Shown here piece after piece: positions 1 through 8,791 of a stretch of 64,000 nucleotides of DNA. Source of the DNA: Spiroplasma ixodetis Y32 (GTDB lineage Bacteria; Bacillota_I; Bacilli_A; Mycoplasmatales; VBWQ01); assembly GCF_030316605.1 (NCBI RefSeq), contig NZ_CP127040.1, forward strand, positions 62,001-126,000. Direction: 5' to 3'. The stretch's first letter is position 1. The number at the start of each line of letters is the position of its first letter. Both the position numbers and the translations under genes were made by a program. The notes under the pieces were generated by a model. It saw nothing but the letters and a program-made list of their open reading frames with translations. It was not told where the DNA came from and did no database searches.

Positions 1-1
1 A

Positions 2-319
2 ATAACAGCAACTGAAATGACAAATTTTAATAATCAAACTACTAATGCTAATAATACTAGTACTGATCTTTTTGAAACAAAAAAAGATATATGAACAAAT
101 ATTAAAAATTATTTAACTAATTTTTATGAGTCAGATTATTTTTGACCAACAACAGGTTTTATTGGTTGTGGATTAATTACAACATCAATTATTATTGGTT
201 ATTGTATTTATAATCGAAAAATAAATAACAATAGACTTAAAAAAGAAGAAATAAATTCAATGGAGTTAGCAAATCAATCTTCAACAAGTGGATACAATAA
301 TCGTGCTTTTTTTGCCTAA
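2..319 (+). CDS. C-terminal part of a membrane-anchored surface protein (5' end outside window)
   Basis: Open from the window edge to TAA at 317-319, about 105 residues, with TGA read as Trp. The visible part has an Asn/Thr-rich stretch, one strongly hydrophobic segment (about residues 53-70, FIGCGLITTSIIIGYCIY), then a short basic and polar tail (NRKINNNRLKKEE). That is the stop-transfer anchor and cytoplasmic tail usual for Spiroplasma adhesin-like surface proteins. No catalytic domain is visible. The family is not identified; the topology is an inference from hydrophobicity. Confidence 0.6.
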
Positions 320-437
320 ATCTTTTAAATTAACAATGGAAGTTCTTTTTTATTTTACAAAATACTAGAAATTAAAATCAATTTTAAGGAACCAAATTTG
401 TTTATAGAAAAATAATTTAGTATAATATTGAAAAAAT

Positions 438-463
438 AAAACAAGCCTAATTAGGCTTGTTTT
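438..463. terminator. Bidirectional terminator hairpin
   Basis: Perfect palindrome acaagcctaattaggcttgt flanked by A and T runs. The same hairpin lies at 12407-12432 in the other repeat arm. Confidence 0.7.
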
Positions 464-710
464 AAATTAATTTAAGATACTTGTTTTTAGTTATTTAATC
501 GTAATTTTTTTAAAATTAGCAATTAAGGTATTAGATTGCTAATTACAGATTTATTTTAAACCAAATTAATATTAAAAATCAAGTAATTTTTATTTTTAAT
601 TTGATATGTTTAAGTAAAAAAGTTGAAAAATATATTTGAATTTATTAAAATATAAATATTCCTAATTAAGAAATTTTAAATTTAGATTTATTCCAAGGAG
701 TTGATTTTTT

Positions 711-803
711 ATGAAAACATTTGTAAAAAAATTAAGTTCTAGATGAAGTTTATTTTGGAAATTATTTAAAAAAGAACGATTTGTTAAAAAGAAAAGTTTT
801 TAA
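711..803 (+). CDS. 30-aa basic mini-protein
   Basis: ATG at 711 follows an AAGGAG Shine-Dalgarno at about 695-700 with good spacing. The product (MKTFVKKLSSRW...) is 30 residues, Lys/Arg-rich with Trp and Phe, one Trp encoded by TGA. A hairpin terminator follows directly. An identical-length copy is at 12069-12161. Ribosome site, terminator and conservation between both arms argue it is translated. Function unknown; a short cationic amphipathic peptide would be one guess. Confidence 0.5.
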
Positions 804-810
804 TGTAAAT

Positions 811-834
811 AGACCGCCACAACTATGGTGGTCT
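811..834. terminator. Hairpin between convergent small ORF and SemiSWEET gene
   Basis: agaccgcc...ggtggtct stem with a T-run beyond; it separates the 30-aa ORF (+) from the convergent SemiSWEET gene (-). The other arm has agaccaccat...atggtggtct, so one pair is G-T here. Confidence 0.65.
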
Positions 835-838
835 ATTT

Positions 839-1102
839 TTATGGTTCTTTATAATGAATATTTAATTTAAAACCTAAAATAATAATTGTAGATATTAAAA
901 TTATTGAATCTAAACTTACAACTTCTCAATTTTTTATAAATATTCCATAAATTATTCATAAAAAACAAGATAATAATTGGATTAATAACATAAAAAATGA
1001 TAAATCACGTACCCTTTTTGTTTTAATAATTTTTATAATTTGAGGGAAAAATATAAAACTATTTACAGCAACTGCTAATCAACCAATTATTTCTACATTC
1101 AT
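839..1102 (-). CDS. SemiSWEET / PQ-loop sugar transporter (copy 1)
   Basis: 87 residues, the normal size for bacterial SemiSWEETs, which form homodimeric sugar uniporters in the membrane. Three hydrophobic helices are predictable. The family signature is visible: the PQ of helix 1 (SFIFFPQIIKIIKTKRVRDL) and WxxYGI in helix 2 (LWIIYGIF). It differs from the copy at 11770-12033 mainly by Phe for Leu just before the PQ. A ribosome-binding site (GAAAGGTGG) precedes the ATG at 1102. Substrate cannot be told from sequence. Confidence 0.85.
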
Positions 1103-1301
1103 AATATCCACCTTTCTTTTTATTTTTTTTTAAAATAAAACAACGATATATGAATTGTCTCATATACCATTTTGTTTAAAATTACAATTTGTAAATCAAT
1201 TAAATAATTATTTTTGAATTTCACTTTCATATGTTTTGGATGGGTTGCACTTTATTGCACACACAAGTGAACAAATTAGTGAAAAGAAAGGAATTATAAT
1301 T

Positions 1302-1583
1302 ATGAGCAATATTAACTCATATACCGACGAATTTAAAAAGCAAATAGTAGCTTTATATCAAAGTGGTAAATCAATATCTTGCCTTGTTAAAGAGGAGTAT
1401 AATGTTACAAGAGCAGTTACTTATAAATGAATTAAGCAATTTACTAATTCAGGTAGTTTTAAAACTAAAGATAATCTTTCTGATTTAGAAAAACAATTAA
1501 TTCAAGCAAATAAAGAATTAAAACAGTTACGAATGGTAAATGATATTTTAAAGCAAGCAGCACTAATAATAGGCAGAAAATAG
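1302..1583 (+). CDS. IS3-family OrfA (helix-turn-helix protein)
   Basis: 93 residues: an N-terminal helix-turn-helix (YTDEFKKQIVALYQSGKSI) and a C-terminal leucine-zipper-like region (DLEKQLIQANKELKQLR) typical of OrfA, which recognises the element ends. It stops at TAG 1581 right after a run AAAA, the usual place for a -1 frameshift into OrfB. Start ATG follows GAAAGGAATTATAATT. It has Val in place of the usual Glu in the MENDILK motif. Confidence 0.8.
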
Positions 1584-2423
1584 AAATTATTGTTAAAAAT
1601 AAATCTAAATATAAAATTCGCACAATGTGTCGTTTTTTAAAACTCTCTAAATCAACATATTATTTTAATTTAAAGAAAAAAGAAAAAAATCAAAATAATA
1701 TTTATGAACAAGCTGTTATTAGTGCTTTTAAAGAAAATAAAGAAGTTTATGGAACAAGAAGATTAAAAGTCATACTAGCAAACCAAGAAATTTATTTATC
1801 ACGCAGAAAAATTAAAGAAATTATGAATAAGCATAATTTAATATCAAAATACACTAAATTATCATTCAAAAATCATCATAATAAAGTTAATGATAGTCAA
1901 ATAGCCAATCTTGTTAATAGAAACTTTAATAATAGAATTAAAAATGAAGTTATTGTTAGTGATTTAACTTATGTTCAAGTTAATGGTAAATGAAAATATA
2001 TTTGCTTATTAATTGACCTATTTAACCGCGAAATTATTGGACATAGTGTTTGGAGTTAAAAAAGATGCATCATTAGTAAATCAAGCATTTATGCAATCAA
2101 ATCGCTGTTTAAAAGATATTGAAATATTTCATAGTGATCGTGGCAATGAATTTAACAATAAAATGATTGATAAACTTTTATTAGCATTCAATATTAATCG
2201 TTCTTTAAGCAAAAAAGGATGTCCTTATGATAATGCTATTGCTGAAGCAACTTTCAAAACTTTTAAGACAGAATTTATTAATAATAGAAATTTTACATCA
2301 TTAATCCAATTAAAATTAGAATTATTTGATTACATCAACTGATATAACAACATAAGAATTCACAGCACTCTAAACTACTTAACCCCCATCAAATACCAAA
2401 CACAAATGTCTACCAAAAAATAG
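1584..2423 (+). pseudogene. IS3-family OrfB (DDE transposase), frameshifted
   Basis: Integrase-core transposase: Asp in VSDLTYVQVNGKW, Asp in FHSDRGNEF, Glu in AEATFKTFKTEF, ending MSTKK. Reading needs TGA as Trp. An extra T near 2047-2050 (agtgtttggag versus agtgttggag or agtgtttgaagag in other copies) shifts the frame between the first and second catalytic Asp, so no full OrfB is made from this copy. Confidence 0.8.
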
Positions 2424-2446
2424 TCCTAAAAAGTGTTGCCATTCCA

Positions 2447-2567
2447 CACCTAGTTATTTCTAACTAGGAGATTGCGAGAGCTATACTCCCTTGCAGGATT
2501 AAATATCTTAGTATGCTATAAGCATAGCATAATTTATAATAATTATCAAATTGTAAAGGAAAATATT
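2447..2567 (+). promoter_or_regulatory. Upstream region with two hairpins
   Basis: Short gap between IS3 copy 1 and a PemK-like pseudogene. It holds the palindrome cctagttatttctaactagg (2449-2468) and a second inverted repeat atgctataagcatagcat (2513-2530). The TATAAT-like sequence at about 2534 could be a -10 box. Confidence 0.35.
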
Positions 2568-3028
2568 ATGTCACAAATTGAATGATAAAAATTAAAAAAA
2601 GGAATAGGTATTAAGGTTCAAATTCCTAATGATATTGATAAAGATACGGGTAAACAAAAGTATCCTCCAGCAATAGTTATTAAATCGTATCCAAGTCATA
2701 TAAAAGTGCAATTATTATCAAGTCAACCTAATAAAGATGATTATTATAAATAACTATAAATAACAAAATTGGATATGTACGACCTATATATCATGTTACT
2801 ATTTCTCTAAAAAAAACCAAATCTCTTTGATTTGAAAAAGGAAAAATAGTAAAAATTAAATATGATAGTGTTTTTTTTCATAAAGTAATTGAAATGGCAT
2901 ATAAAGAAATTTTTGATAAAAATTTAGAATTAGAAATAATTCAACAGCAAGCTAAAGAAATTGAACAACTGAAAAGTGAGATTGAATTATTAAAAAATTT
3001 TAAATTAAAAACTCGTAATTATGAATAA
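2568..3028 (+). pseudogene. PemK/MazF-like protein with C-terminal coiled coil, broken
   Basis: ATG at 2568 is preceded by AAAGGA. TAA follows at codon 7, and a frameshift near 2750 separates the two halves. The first half reads KYPPAIVIKSYPSHIKVQLL, resembling the RPAIVI strand of PemK/MazF endoribonucleases. The second has GYVRPIYHVTIS, then a heptad-rich tail (EIEQLKSEIELLKNF) ending in KTRNYE. Related pieces ending in KTRN/KNRN are at 18221 and 44304. The family call rests on short motifs only. Confidence 0.4.
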
Positions 3029-3065
3029 TTATTTACTTATGTACAATAAATAAGTAAATAATAAA

Positions 3066-4006
3066 CGGACTTCTCCCCACATGTACTTGTGGAGGAAACA
3101 ATGAAATTGAATGAGTTCAACAATGCTTTTCAAACAGAACAGGATTGTTTAAAATATATAGCAAGTTTTAAGAAAAACAAATGTATCATGTGTTCTTGAA
3201 CAAGTTTGAATACTTCTAATTTAAGAAGAATAAGATGTTTGAAATGTCATCAAACATTTAGTATTCTTCATGGCACCATTTTTTACAAGTCACAAGCACC
3301 TTTGAGATTTTGATTTTATCTCATCTTTAGATGAATAAACACCAAACATGGAATTACATCAACTGATGTTGCAAAAGAATTGGGTGTGACTTTGAAAACT
3401 GCTTGAAGAATGGGTCATGAAATCAGAAATCGTATTGCCAAACAAGAACATCAATTTATTGTTGAGGGCATAGTGCAAATGGATGAAATGTATCTTTCAC
3501 ATATGGGTTTTAAAAAACAAGGAATATCTTTGATAAATAAAACATTAATTGTTGGGATTTATGAAAAAACAACCAATAATTTAATTGTGAAAGTAATCAA
3601 AAACGCAAAAAGTAAAAATCTTTTGCAGTTTGCAAGAAACCATATTTCTTCAAAGTGTGATGTACATACTGATTCTTGAAAAGGATATCGTGATTTCAAA
3701 TCACTTTTCCCTAATCACAAAACAGTTAACCATCAAGATGGTTATGTTTCAAAAATTGGCGTAAATACCAATCAAATTGAATCAGTATGAAAACATATAC
3801 GAAGAACATTTAAAACACATATCAAAGTTGCAAAACATCATGTTCATTTATATGCCAAAGAAGCTGCATATAAATTCAACAAGATACCTACTTTTGAAAC
3901 TGTAATGCTATGTTTCATTTAAAAATGTGGGGAGAAGTCCGTAGATAGGCTTTTCTGAGCATTTATGTGATAAAATTTAAAAATAGTACATAAAGGGAGA
4001 AAAGCC
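3066..4006 (+). mobile_element. IS1595-family element, copy A
   Basis: 941 bp, flanked by the 8-bp direct repeat ATAATAAA. The left end starts CGGACTTCTCCCC. The true right end is ...GAGAAAAGCC: the duplications show that the ~60-bp hairpin segment beyond the second CGGACTTCTCC-type repeat belongs to the element. Confidence 0.93.
3101..3922 (+). CDS. IS1595-family transposase (copy A)
   Basis: 273 residues, full-length. A zinc ribbon lies at C28/C31 and C46/C49 and is followed by FSILHGT. The DDE catalytic core has Asp128 (VQMDEMY), Asp191 (HTDSWKGY) and Glu227 (NQIESVWKHI). ATG follows a GGAGG site 5 nt upstream. Three or more core Trp codons are TGA. Compared with other copies it has Ile for Arg in KKQGISL and Phe for Leu in ASFKK. 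Likely functional. Confidence 0.9.
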
Positions 4007-4021
4007 ATAATAAAAATAAAA

Positions 4022-4044
4022 AAAAGATTACAATTGCAATCTTT
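4022..4044. terminator. Terminator of the lipoprotein gene
   Basis: aaaagattacaattgcaatctttt hairpin with flanking A/T runs, 16 nt beyond the stop of the minus-strand lipoprotein gene. Confidence 0.65.
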
Positions 4045-4059
4045 TAAAATATTTAATGA

Positions 4060-4935
4060 TTAAGCATTTGGTATGCCACAATCAATTCTAGAAGAAAGTA
4101 CTACATTACCAAAATGGATTTCTAAAAAAACTTTTGTAGTTGAAAAATTTCCTGTTACTTCTGTTCCACCAGTAACAGCACTAAAGAATTTTGTATTGAC
4201 ATTTGTATTTAATAATATAATTAAAGAATCAAATTGTTTTTGTTTAATATCTGACTTTATTTTTAATTTAAAACTAGAAATAGGCTGTCCTTGTTTAAAA
4301 CCTTCACTATCAGTTAATTTTAAACCATTTTTGTTAACTATAAGATTAGTAATAACTGTTGCATTAATATCTAAAGTATCATTTTTAAGCGTTTTGATAG
4401 TGTAAGATTTTACAACTTTAGCACCATCTCCGACTTTATCCATAATGTCTACTTGACAATTACCATCAGAAACTTTAAAATCAGTTGTTCCGTTTTCTTC
4501 AATTTTACCTGGAGTACTACTTGTAACTTTGGCAATTAATGCAGTAATTTTCGCAACATCATCAGTTGAGTAATCTTTACTTTCACTACCAGATTTAAAA
4601 CCTAAGTCAGATAAAAATTTTGTAGCTTCAGTATTTTTTGCTTTAAACTTACCTACAGTAGAACCTTGAATTAATAATTTAGTTTTAAAAAGTTCAGTAG
4701 GTTTAATTAGCGAGTCATCAGCAATAATTGAATATTTTTCTTTACCAACAGTATCATCTCTGTTTAATTTCTGTTTAATTTTACTTTTTCCTTGCGCATC
4801 ATACCAATCCAATTCTTTTGCTACATCAACATGTATTTCTGGTGCTTTAGACCCACATGCAACAACTGAGCTTGCTGCAACTGTAGTTAAGCTAACTGCA
4901 CCTAATAATCTTAATAATGTTTTCATACTTCTCAT
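4060..4935 (-). CDS. Surface lipoprotein (spiralin-like candidate)
   Basis: 291 residues. N-terminal MRSMKTLLRLLGAVSLTTVA signal peptide with a lipobox ending VVAC|G, so it should be lipid-anchored outside the cell. The mature part is rich in Lys, Asp, Thr and beta-prone segments with no enzyme motif. Size, Cys content (low) and composition resemble spiralin, the abundant Spiroplasma surface lipoprotein, but no diagnostic spiralin motif was recognised. Start at 4935 fits AGGAGG eight bases upstream better than the second Met. It has its own terminator. Confidence 0.65.
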   Translation of the reverse strand: MRSMKTLLRLLGAVSLTTVAASSVVACGSKAPEIHVDVAKELDWYDAQGKSKIKQKLNRDDTVGKEKYSIIADDSLIKPTELFKTKLLIQGSTVGKFKAKNTEATKFLSDLGFKSGSESKDYSTDDVAKITALIAKVTSSTPGKIEENGTTDFKVSDGNCQVDIMDKVGDGAKVVKSYTIKTLKNDTLDINATVITNLIVNKNGLKLTDSEGFKQGQPISSFKLKIKSDIKQKQFDSLIILLNTNVNTKFFSAVTGGTEVTGNFSTTKVFLEIHFGNVVLSSRIDCGIPNA

Positions 4936-4956
4936 AATTTATGCCTCCTCTTAAAT

Positions 4957-5277
4957 CTAGAAAATTACAATTATTTTTAATGGCCAATAAAAAATAAACA
5001 CTAAAAATAATTTTCTAATGTTTATTATATCAATTTTATGGATTATTGTTTTTATTTTTTCAATACCACTTGAGTAAAAATATCCAGTTACATTATTTAT
5101 TTTTAAAAGTAAAGGATTTTCTTGTTCATTAATATCAATTTTGGTAGTGCCATATCAAACTAAAGAATATTTATTTTTAAATTTTAACAAAATAGCAGGT
5201 CGACCCATTTTATGGTCTAAATTATTAGAAAGATGTAAAACATATACATGCATATTTTTATAAATTATCTGTGCCAT
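4957..5277 (-). CDS. PemK-like protein with altered C terminus
   Basis: 106 residues from ATG 5277 to TAG. The first ~75 residues (LDHKMGRPAILLKF, then GYFYSSGIEKIKT) match the module at 44304-44755, including the GRPAILL strand reminiscent of PemK/MazF. After that, homology stops and an unrelated hydrophobic tail follows, so the gene appears truncated and fused to flanking sequence. It lies upstream of, and in the same direction as, the lipoprotein gene. Toxin activity is speculative. Confidence 0.45.
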
Positions 5278-5344
5278 ATTAAAAACTTTCCTTTTTATAC
5301 ATATATAACTTACCATAAATATAGCTAATTATTTACTTTTCTAT

Positions 5345-5475
5345 ACTATAATGGTATAATTTAAATGTACAAAAATTTCACTTTCTATACGGATATGGCA
5401 AAGCAGTAATGTGTGATGTCTTGCTGGGTAACCAAACCCGGTGCAATTTAGAGCCTAATTGGGTTCTTTTTTTAT
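5345..5475 (+). ncRNA. Candidate small RNA with own promoter and terminator
   Basis: TATAAT-like boxes at about 5347-5358 are followed by ~90 nt able to fold (gcaaagcag with cttgctg), then an aaccc...gggtt hairpin with a T-run at about 5468-5476. No ORF of note is present. It is more GC-rich than its surroundings. Seen once in this window, so there is no covariation support. Confidence 0.3.
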
Positions 5476-5612
5476 TACTCACTAATTTTTAATGAATATC
5501 TTCATGATATACCACTATTTGTTAGTACAGCTAATGCTGTGCAAGGAGGGGATATACACCATACTGCTCACTTTAATGTTGGGTATTTATTTTTTAGTTA
5601 TTATTTTTTTAA
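5476..5612. other. Non-coding stretch with hairpin
   Basis: Contains acagctaatgctgt (5531-5544 region) inside a larger possible fold between gatatacc and ggggatatac. No gene seen. It ends at IS1595 copy B. Confidence 0.25.
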
Positions 5613-6554
5613 GGCTTTTCTCCCTTTATGTACTATTTTTAAATTTTATCACATAAATGCTGAGAAAAGCCTATCTACGGACTTCTCCCCACATTTTTAA
5701 ATGAAACATAGCATTACAGTTTCAAAAGTAGGTATCTTGTTGAATTTATATGCAGCTTCTTTGGCATATAAATGAACATGATGTTTTGCAACTTTGATAT
5801 GTGTTTTAAATGTTCTTCGTATATGTTTTCATACTGATTCAATTTGATTGGTATTTACGCCAATTTTTGAAACATAACCATCTTGATGGTTAACTGTTTT
5901 GTGATTAGGGAAAAGTGATTTGAAATCACGATATCCTTTTCAAGAATCAGTATGTACATCACACTTTGAAGAAATATGGTTTCTTGCAAACTGCAAAAGA
6001 TTTTTACTTTTTGCGTTTTTGATTACTTTCACAATTAAATTATTGGTTGTTTTTTCATAAATCCCAACAATTAATGTTTTATTTATCAAAGATCTTCCTT
6101 GTTTTTTAAAACCCATATGTGAAAGATACATTTCATCCATTTGCACTATGCCCTCAACAATAAATTGATGTTCTTGTTTGGCAATACGATTTCTGATTTC
6201 ATGACCCATTCTTCAAGCAGTTTTCAAAGTCACACCCAATTCTTTTGCAACATCAGTTGATGTAATTCCATGTTTGGTGTTTATTCATCTTAAGATGAGA
6301 TAAAATCAAAATCTCAAAGGTGTTTGTGACTTGTAAAAAAATGGTGCCATGAAGAATACTAAATGTTTGATGACATTTCAAACATCTTATTCTTCTTAAA
6401 TTAGAAGTATTCAAACTTGTTCAAGAACACATGATACATTTGTTTTTCTTCAAACTTGCTATATATTTTAAACAATCCTGTTCTGTTTGAAAAGCATTGT
6501 TGAACTCATTCAATTTCATTGTTTCCTCCACAAGTACATGTGGGGAGAAGTCCG
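5613..6554 (-). mobile_element. IS1595-family element, copy B
   Basis: 942 bp, one base longer than the others because of an A-run expansion. The flanks (ttttttaa and tttattat) do not form a clean 8-bp duplication, suggesting rearrangement after insertion. It truncates the gene remnant at 6555-6801. Confidence 0.9.
5697..6519 (-). pseudogene. IS1595-family transposase, frameshifted (copy B)
   Basis: Reading frame of 823 nt instead of 822: seven A in GTAAAAAAATGG near 6332-6340, where intact copies have six. This falls after the zinc ribbon and before the catalytic core. Otherwise nearly identical to copy A. Confidence 0.85.
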
Positions 6555-6801
6555 TTTATTATTTAGAAAACTGATTTTAGATTTAACACAAGAAAGAGTT
6601 GATAAATATTTAAATTTTGTTCAAAAAGTAAATACATACCGTAATACTCTATCTAAAGTTTCTGCTATAAATAAAGTAACTCAAGATAATTGAAATAAAA
6701 TGAATAATTTTTCAAAACAAAGTTTAGCTAAAGAATTTTATTATGAACTAATTGAGTTTATAGATGTTATTAACTTGCTTTTGAATGAAAAAAGTAAATA
6801 A
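6555..6801 (+). pseudogene. C-terminal remnant of a small conserved protein
   Basis: About 81 codons open from the IS1595 edge to TAA at 6799. It includes NTYRNTLSKVSA, then KQSLAKEFYYELIEFIDVIN. The same pattern (NLYRNTLSKSS ... KKIIAKKLYYSLIEFIDDI) occurs in the protein at 53319-53774 and in the fragment at 24336-24462. The start has been lost to the insertion. Helical and Lys-rich; function unknown. Confidence 0.6.
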
Positions 6802-6882
6802 ACGATATTTTACTTGTAGTTTAATTTTAAAGATTTAAAATATTACTAAACATTATATTAATGTTATTTAGGAGGAAATACT

Positions 6883-7077
6883 ATGTATGCTGCTGGACAA
6901 GTTGTTGTTAATGCCAGTCAGGCTGGTTTTAACAATGATAAAAATGAACAAATTAAAATAGGAAATGAACAAAATTTTCAAAAAGTTAATGAAGAATATG
7001 AAAAGTTAAATATAAAAAATAAACTTACTAAATCAGAAACAAGTGATAAAAAAAATAAAAAATGTAATATATTGTAA
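6883..7077 (+). CDS. 64-aa hydrophilic protein with polybasic CaaX-like C terminus
   Basis: ATG at 6883 follows AGGAGG with ideal spacing. The first ~15 residues are mildly hydrophobic (MYAAGQVVVNASQAGF), the middle is charged (NEEYEKLNIKNK), and it ends DKKNKKCNIL. Cys four from the end after a Lys cluster has the form of a eukaryotic prenylation signal (CaaL). There is no signal peptide. A bidirectional terminator follows. Expression looks likely from the ribosome site and terminator; family unknown. Confidence 0.6.
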   Translation: MYAAGQVVVNASQAGFNNDKNEQIKIGNEQNFQKVNEEYEKLNIKNKLTKSETSDKKNKKCNIL

Positions 7078-7085
7078 GTATTAAT

Positions 7086-7120
7086 AAAAAAGATGATTAT
7101 TTTTGGTAATCATCTTTTTT
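7086..7120. terminator. Bidirectional terminator
   Basis: aaaagatgattat / ggtaatcatctttt hairpin with A/T tails, between the convergent genes ending at 7077 (+) and 7123 (-). Confidence 0.8.
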
Positions 7121-7122
7121 CT

Positions 7123-8254
7123 TTAAGAATTTTTTCAAATTTGATAATAATTATTATAACTACCTTCTGGGTCAGTTCTAGTCGTTCTTATATCAATTGA
7201 TTTAAAATCTTTAATGTCATTAGCAAGTTTTTGTAATTTTGAATAACTACCATAACCAGAGGCAAAACCTTGATTATCTTTCATAATAAAAGTATATGTT
7301 AAAGTTTGATAATCTCATTTACTAATATAACCACCGGCACCTGTTTTATCAATTGATTTTAAAGATTTTAAATAATTATTTATAGTATCAGAGTATAATG
7401 CTTTTGTTTCATAAGGTTGATTATATAAATTTAAAAGTAAATTTACACCTTGCTCGTCTAAACATGTAGTAATATAATCTGCTGCTAAAAATCTATAATC
7501 AACTTCAAAAAAATTTACTTTAGAAATATACTTATCTTGACTACCTACTTCAAAGATTGTTGGAGCAGGTAATATTGATATTCCAAGATATACTCCATTA
7601 CCACTATCAAATGAAGCAACCTTATCCATATATCAGGTAGCAGTGAATGTAAATAAACACGCATCAACTAATGTAATCAGTAGACCTCCAACACCACTAG
7701 CTAATAATATGGAGTTAACAGCAAGCACAAATGCTGGTTGTCCATATGCTAAATATTGTTGTATTTTTTTAACTGTATTTGATGACATATATCAGTAAAA
7801 ATAGTCTCCAAATCCTCATCAAGGAAAATATACACCATTATAATTCATTGGAAATGATATTCCTAGTTTATTTTTTTGATAATTGTTACTTTGAATTAAA
7901 TATTGTTCGTATTGATTATTTGTTTTTAGTAAATTATCTTTATTACTAAAAATCTTTAGTAATTGGTCTTTATAATTATAATTTTTCCCATTCACAGTAT
8001 AATTAATATCTTTTTTACATTTATTATTTATATTGTTTATTGTACTGTGAATGGCATCGTTTAAATCTTGATTATCAACTAAATTTAAACTATCATATCT
8101 TTGCAATGTTTTATTTTTTTCAGTAAATTTTGTTTTGTTTAAAATTTTATTAACACTTTGTAAATTAGTATTTATTAGATTATTATTAACTAAATTTGTA
8201 GTAGCAGTTCCTCACTAAAGTACTTATTGCAAGCATACTTAATAGTTTTTTCAT
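7123..8254 (-). pseudogene. Exported membrane-associated protein, N-terminal frameshift
   Basis: Starts MKKLLSMLAISTLV, a Spiroplasma-type signal peptide. The frame then breaks at about 8210; one base shift gives GTATTNLVNNNL and a continuous ~375-residue protein ending YYQIWKNS. Mid-protein there is a long hydrophobic stretch (FVLAVNSILLASGVGGLLI, then LVDACLFTFTATWY). No known domain was recognised. The break could be a real mutation or a sequencing error in one place. RBS GAAGGTG precedes the ATG. Confidence 0.55.
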
Positions 8255-8435
8255 TTTAATACACCTTCTTTATGTACATCATAAATTGAAAAGGAAATTT
8301 TGGATTGATAATAATAGTTTTTATGAACATATGGATATTTATCCAAAATTAGGAAATAATTTCTTATCTATTATATTTATAACACTTTTAATAAGTAAAT
8401 AAAGTATTTTTTGATTATGTAAAATAGTTACTAAC

Positions 8436-8463
8436 TTGCTTTTGAATTAAAAAAGCATATAAT
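8436..8463 (+). promoter_or_regulatory. Sigma-70-type promoter of leader L
   Basis: TTGCTT at 8436-8441, 16-bp spacer, TATAAT at 8458-8463. The same boxes and spacing occur in front of leader R (23596-23623, minus strand). Confidence 0.7.
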
Positions 8464-8490
8464 AAAAACAACTTCATAAATAAAAACAAT

Positions 8491-8638
8491 AAAAAATGCA
8501 GTTAGTGATACGCTAATATCCTAACTGCTGACAGGTTCACCAATGGAATAGCTCAACCTGCATTTAAATTATATATTTTATTATAATAATTTGCAAACGA
8601 CATTCTAGTATTTTGAACCTAGATGTCGTTTTTTTTCT
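8491..8638 (+). ncRNA. Structured leader/attenuator L (orphan copy)
   Basis: An outer stem pairs aaatgca with tgcattt (8494-8500 / 8559-8565). Inside are hairpins gttag...ctaac and caggtt...aacctg. A strong terminator hairpin (aacgacattctag ... ctagatgtcgtt plus T8) lies at 8596-8638. The same architecture with different inner bases precedes the conjugation genes at 23404. Here no gene follows: the next 150 bp to the IS3 element at 8792 hold nothing I recognise. Read as a premature-termination regulator or small RNA. Confidence 0.6.
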
Positions 8639-8791
8639 TTTATTATAGATATGATGTTTTCTTTGAACTAGTTGATAATTCTAGACACTTGTCTGAAATA
8701 TAATTTAAGTCATTAATGATGATGTTTCATTAAATATTTTAGGTGACAATCTTAACCTGGTTAAAATTCTTTCATCATTATATCATTGAAT

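Larger units (their letters stand above)
421..1236. repeat. Left arm of a ~0.8-kb inverted repeat (partner 11636-12449)
   Basis: This segment is the near-identical reverse complement of 11636-12449. It carries a terminator hairpin, a 30-aa ORF, a second hairpin, a SemiSWEET gene and the last bases of an HMG-box gene. Homology stops at 421 on one side and, on the other, exactly where an IS3-family element begins at 1237. The arms differ by only a few bases, so duplication is recent or maintained by gene conversion. Apart from these items 320-710 holds no gene. Confidence 0.9.
1237..2446 (+). mobile_element. IS3-family element, copy 1
   Basis: Ends are TGGATGGGTTGCACTTT and its imperfect inverted counterpart AAAGTGTTGCCATTCCA. 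It contains orfA and orfB in the IS3 arrangement. It sits at the broken end of the left repeat arm, inside what would be the HMG-box gene. The sequence beyond its right end does not continue that gene, so rearrangement accompanied or followed insertion. Confidence 0.9.

Noticed and set aside
4073..4405. 110-aa plus-strand ORF opposite the lipoprotein gene
   Set aside because: Shadow of the minus-strand gene; no ribosome site, composition mirrors the true gene.
5940..6209. 89-aa ORFs starting MGHEIRNRIAK repeated eight times as a separate small gene
   Set aside because: They are the part of the IS1595 transposase between two TGA codons; with TGA as Trp the full frame is 273 aa.
8491..8565. 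Match of the structured leaders to a known riboswitch, SRP RNA or tmRNA
   Set aside because: No conserved core (for example the SRP GGAA/AGCAG loops) is present; left as unclassified structured RNA.
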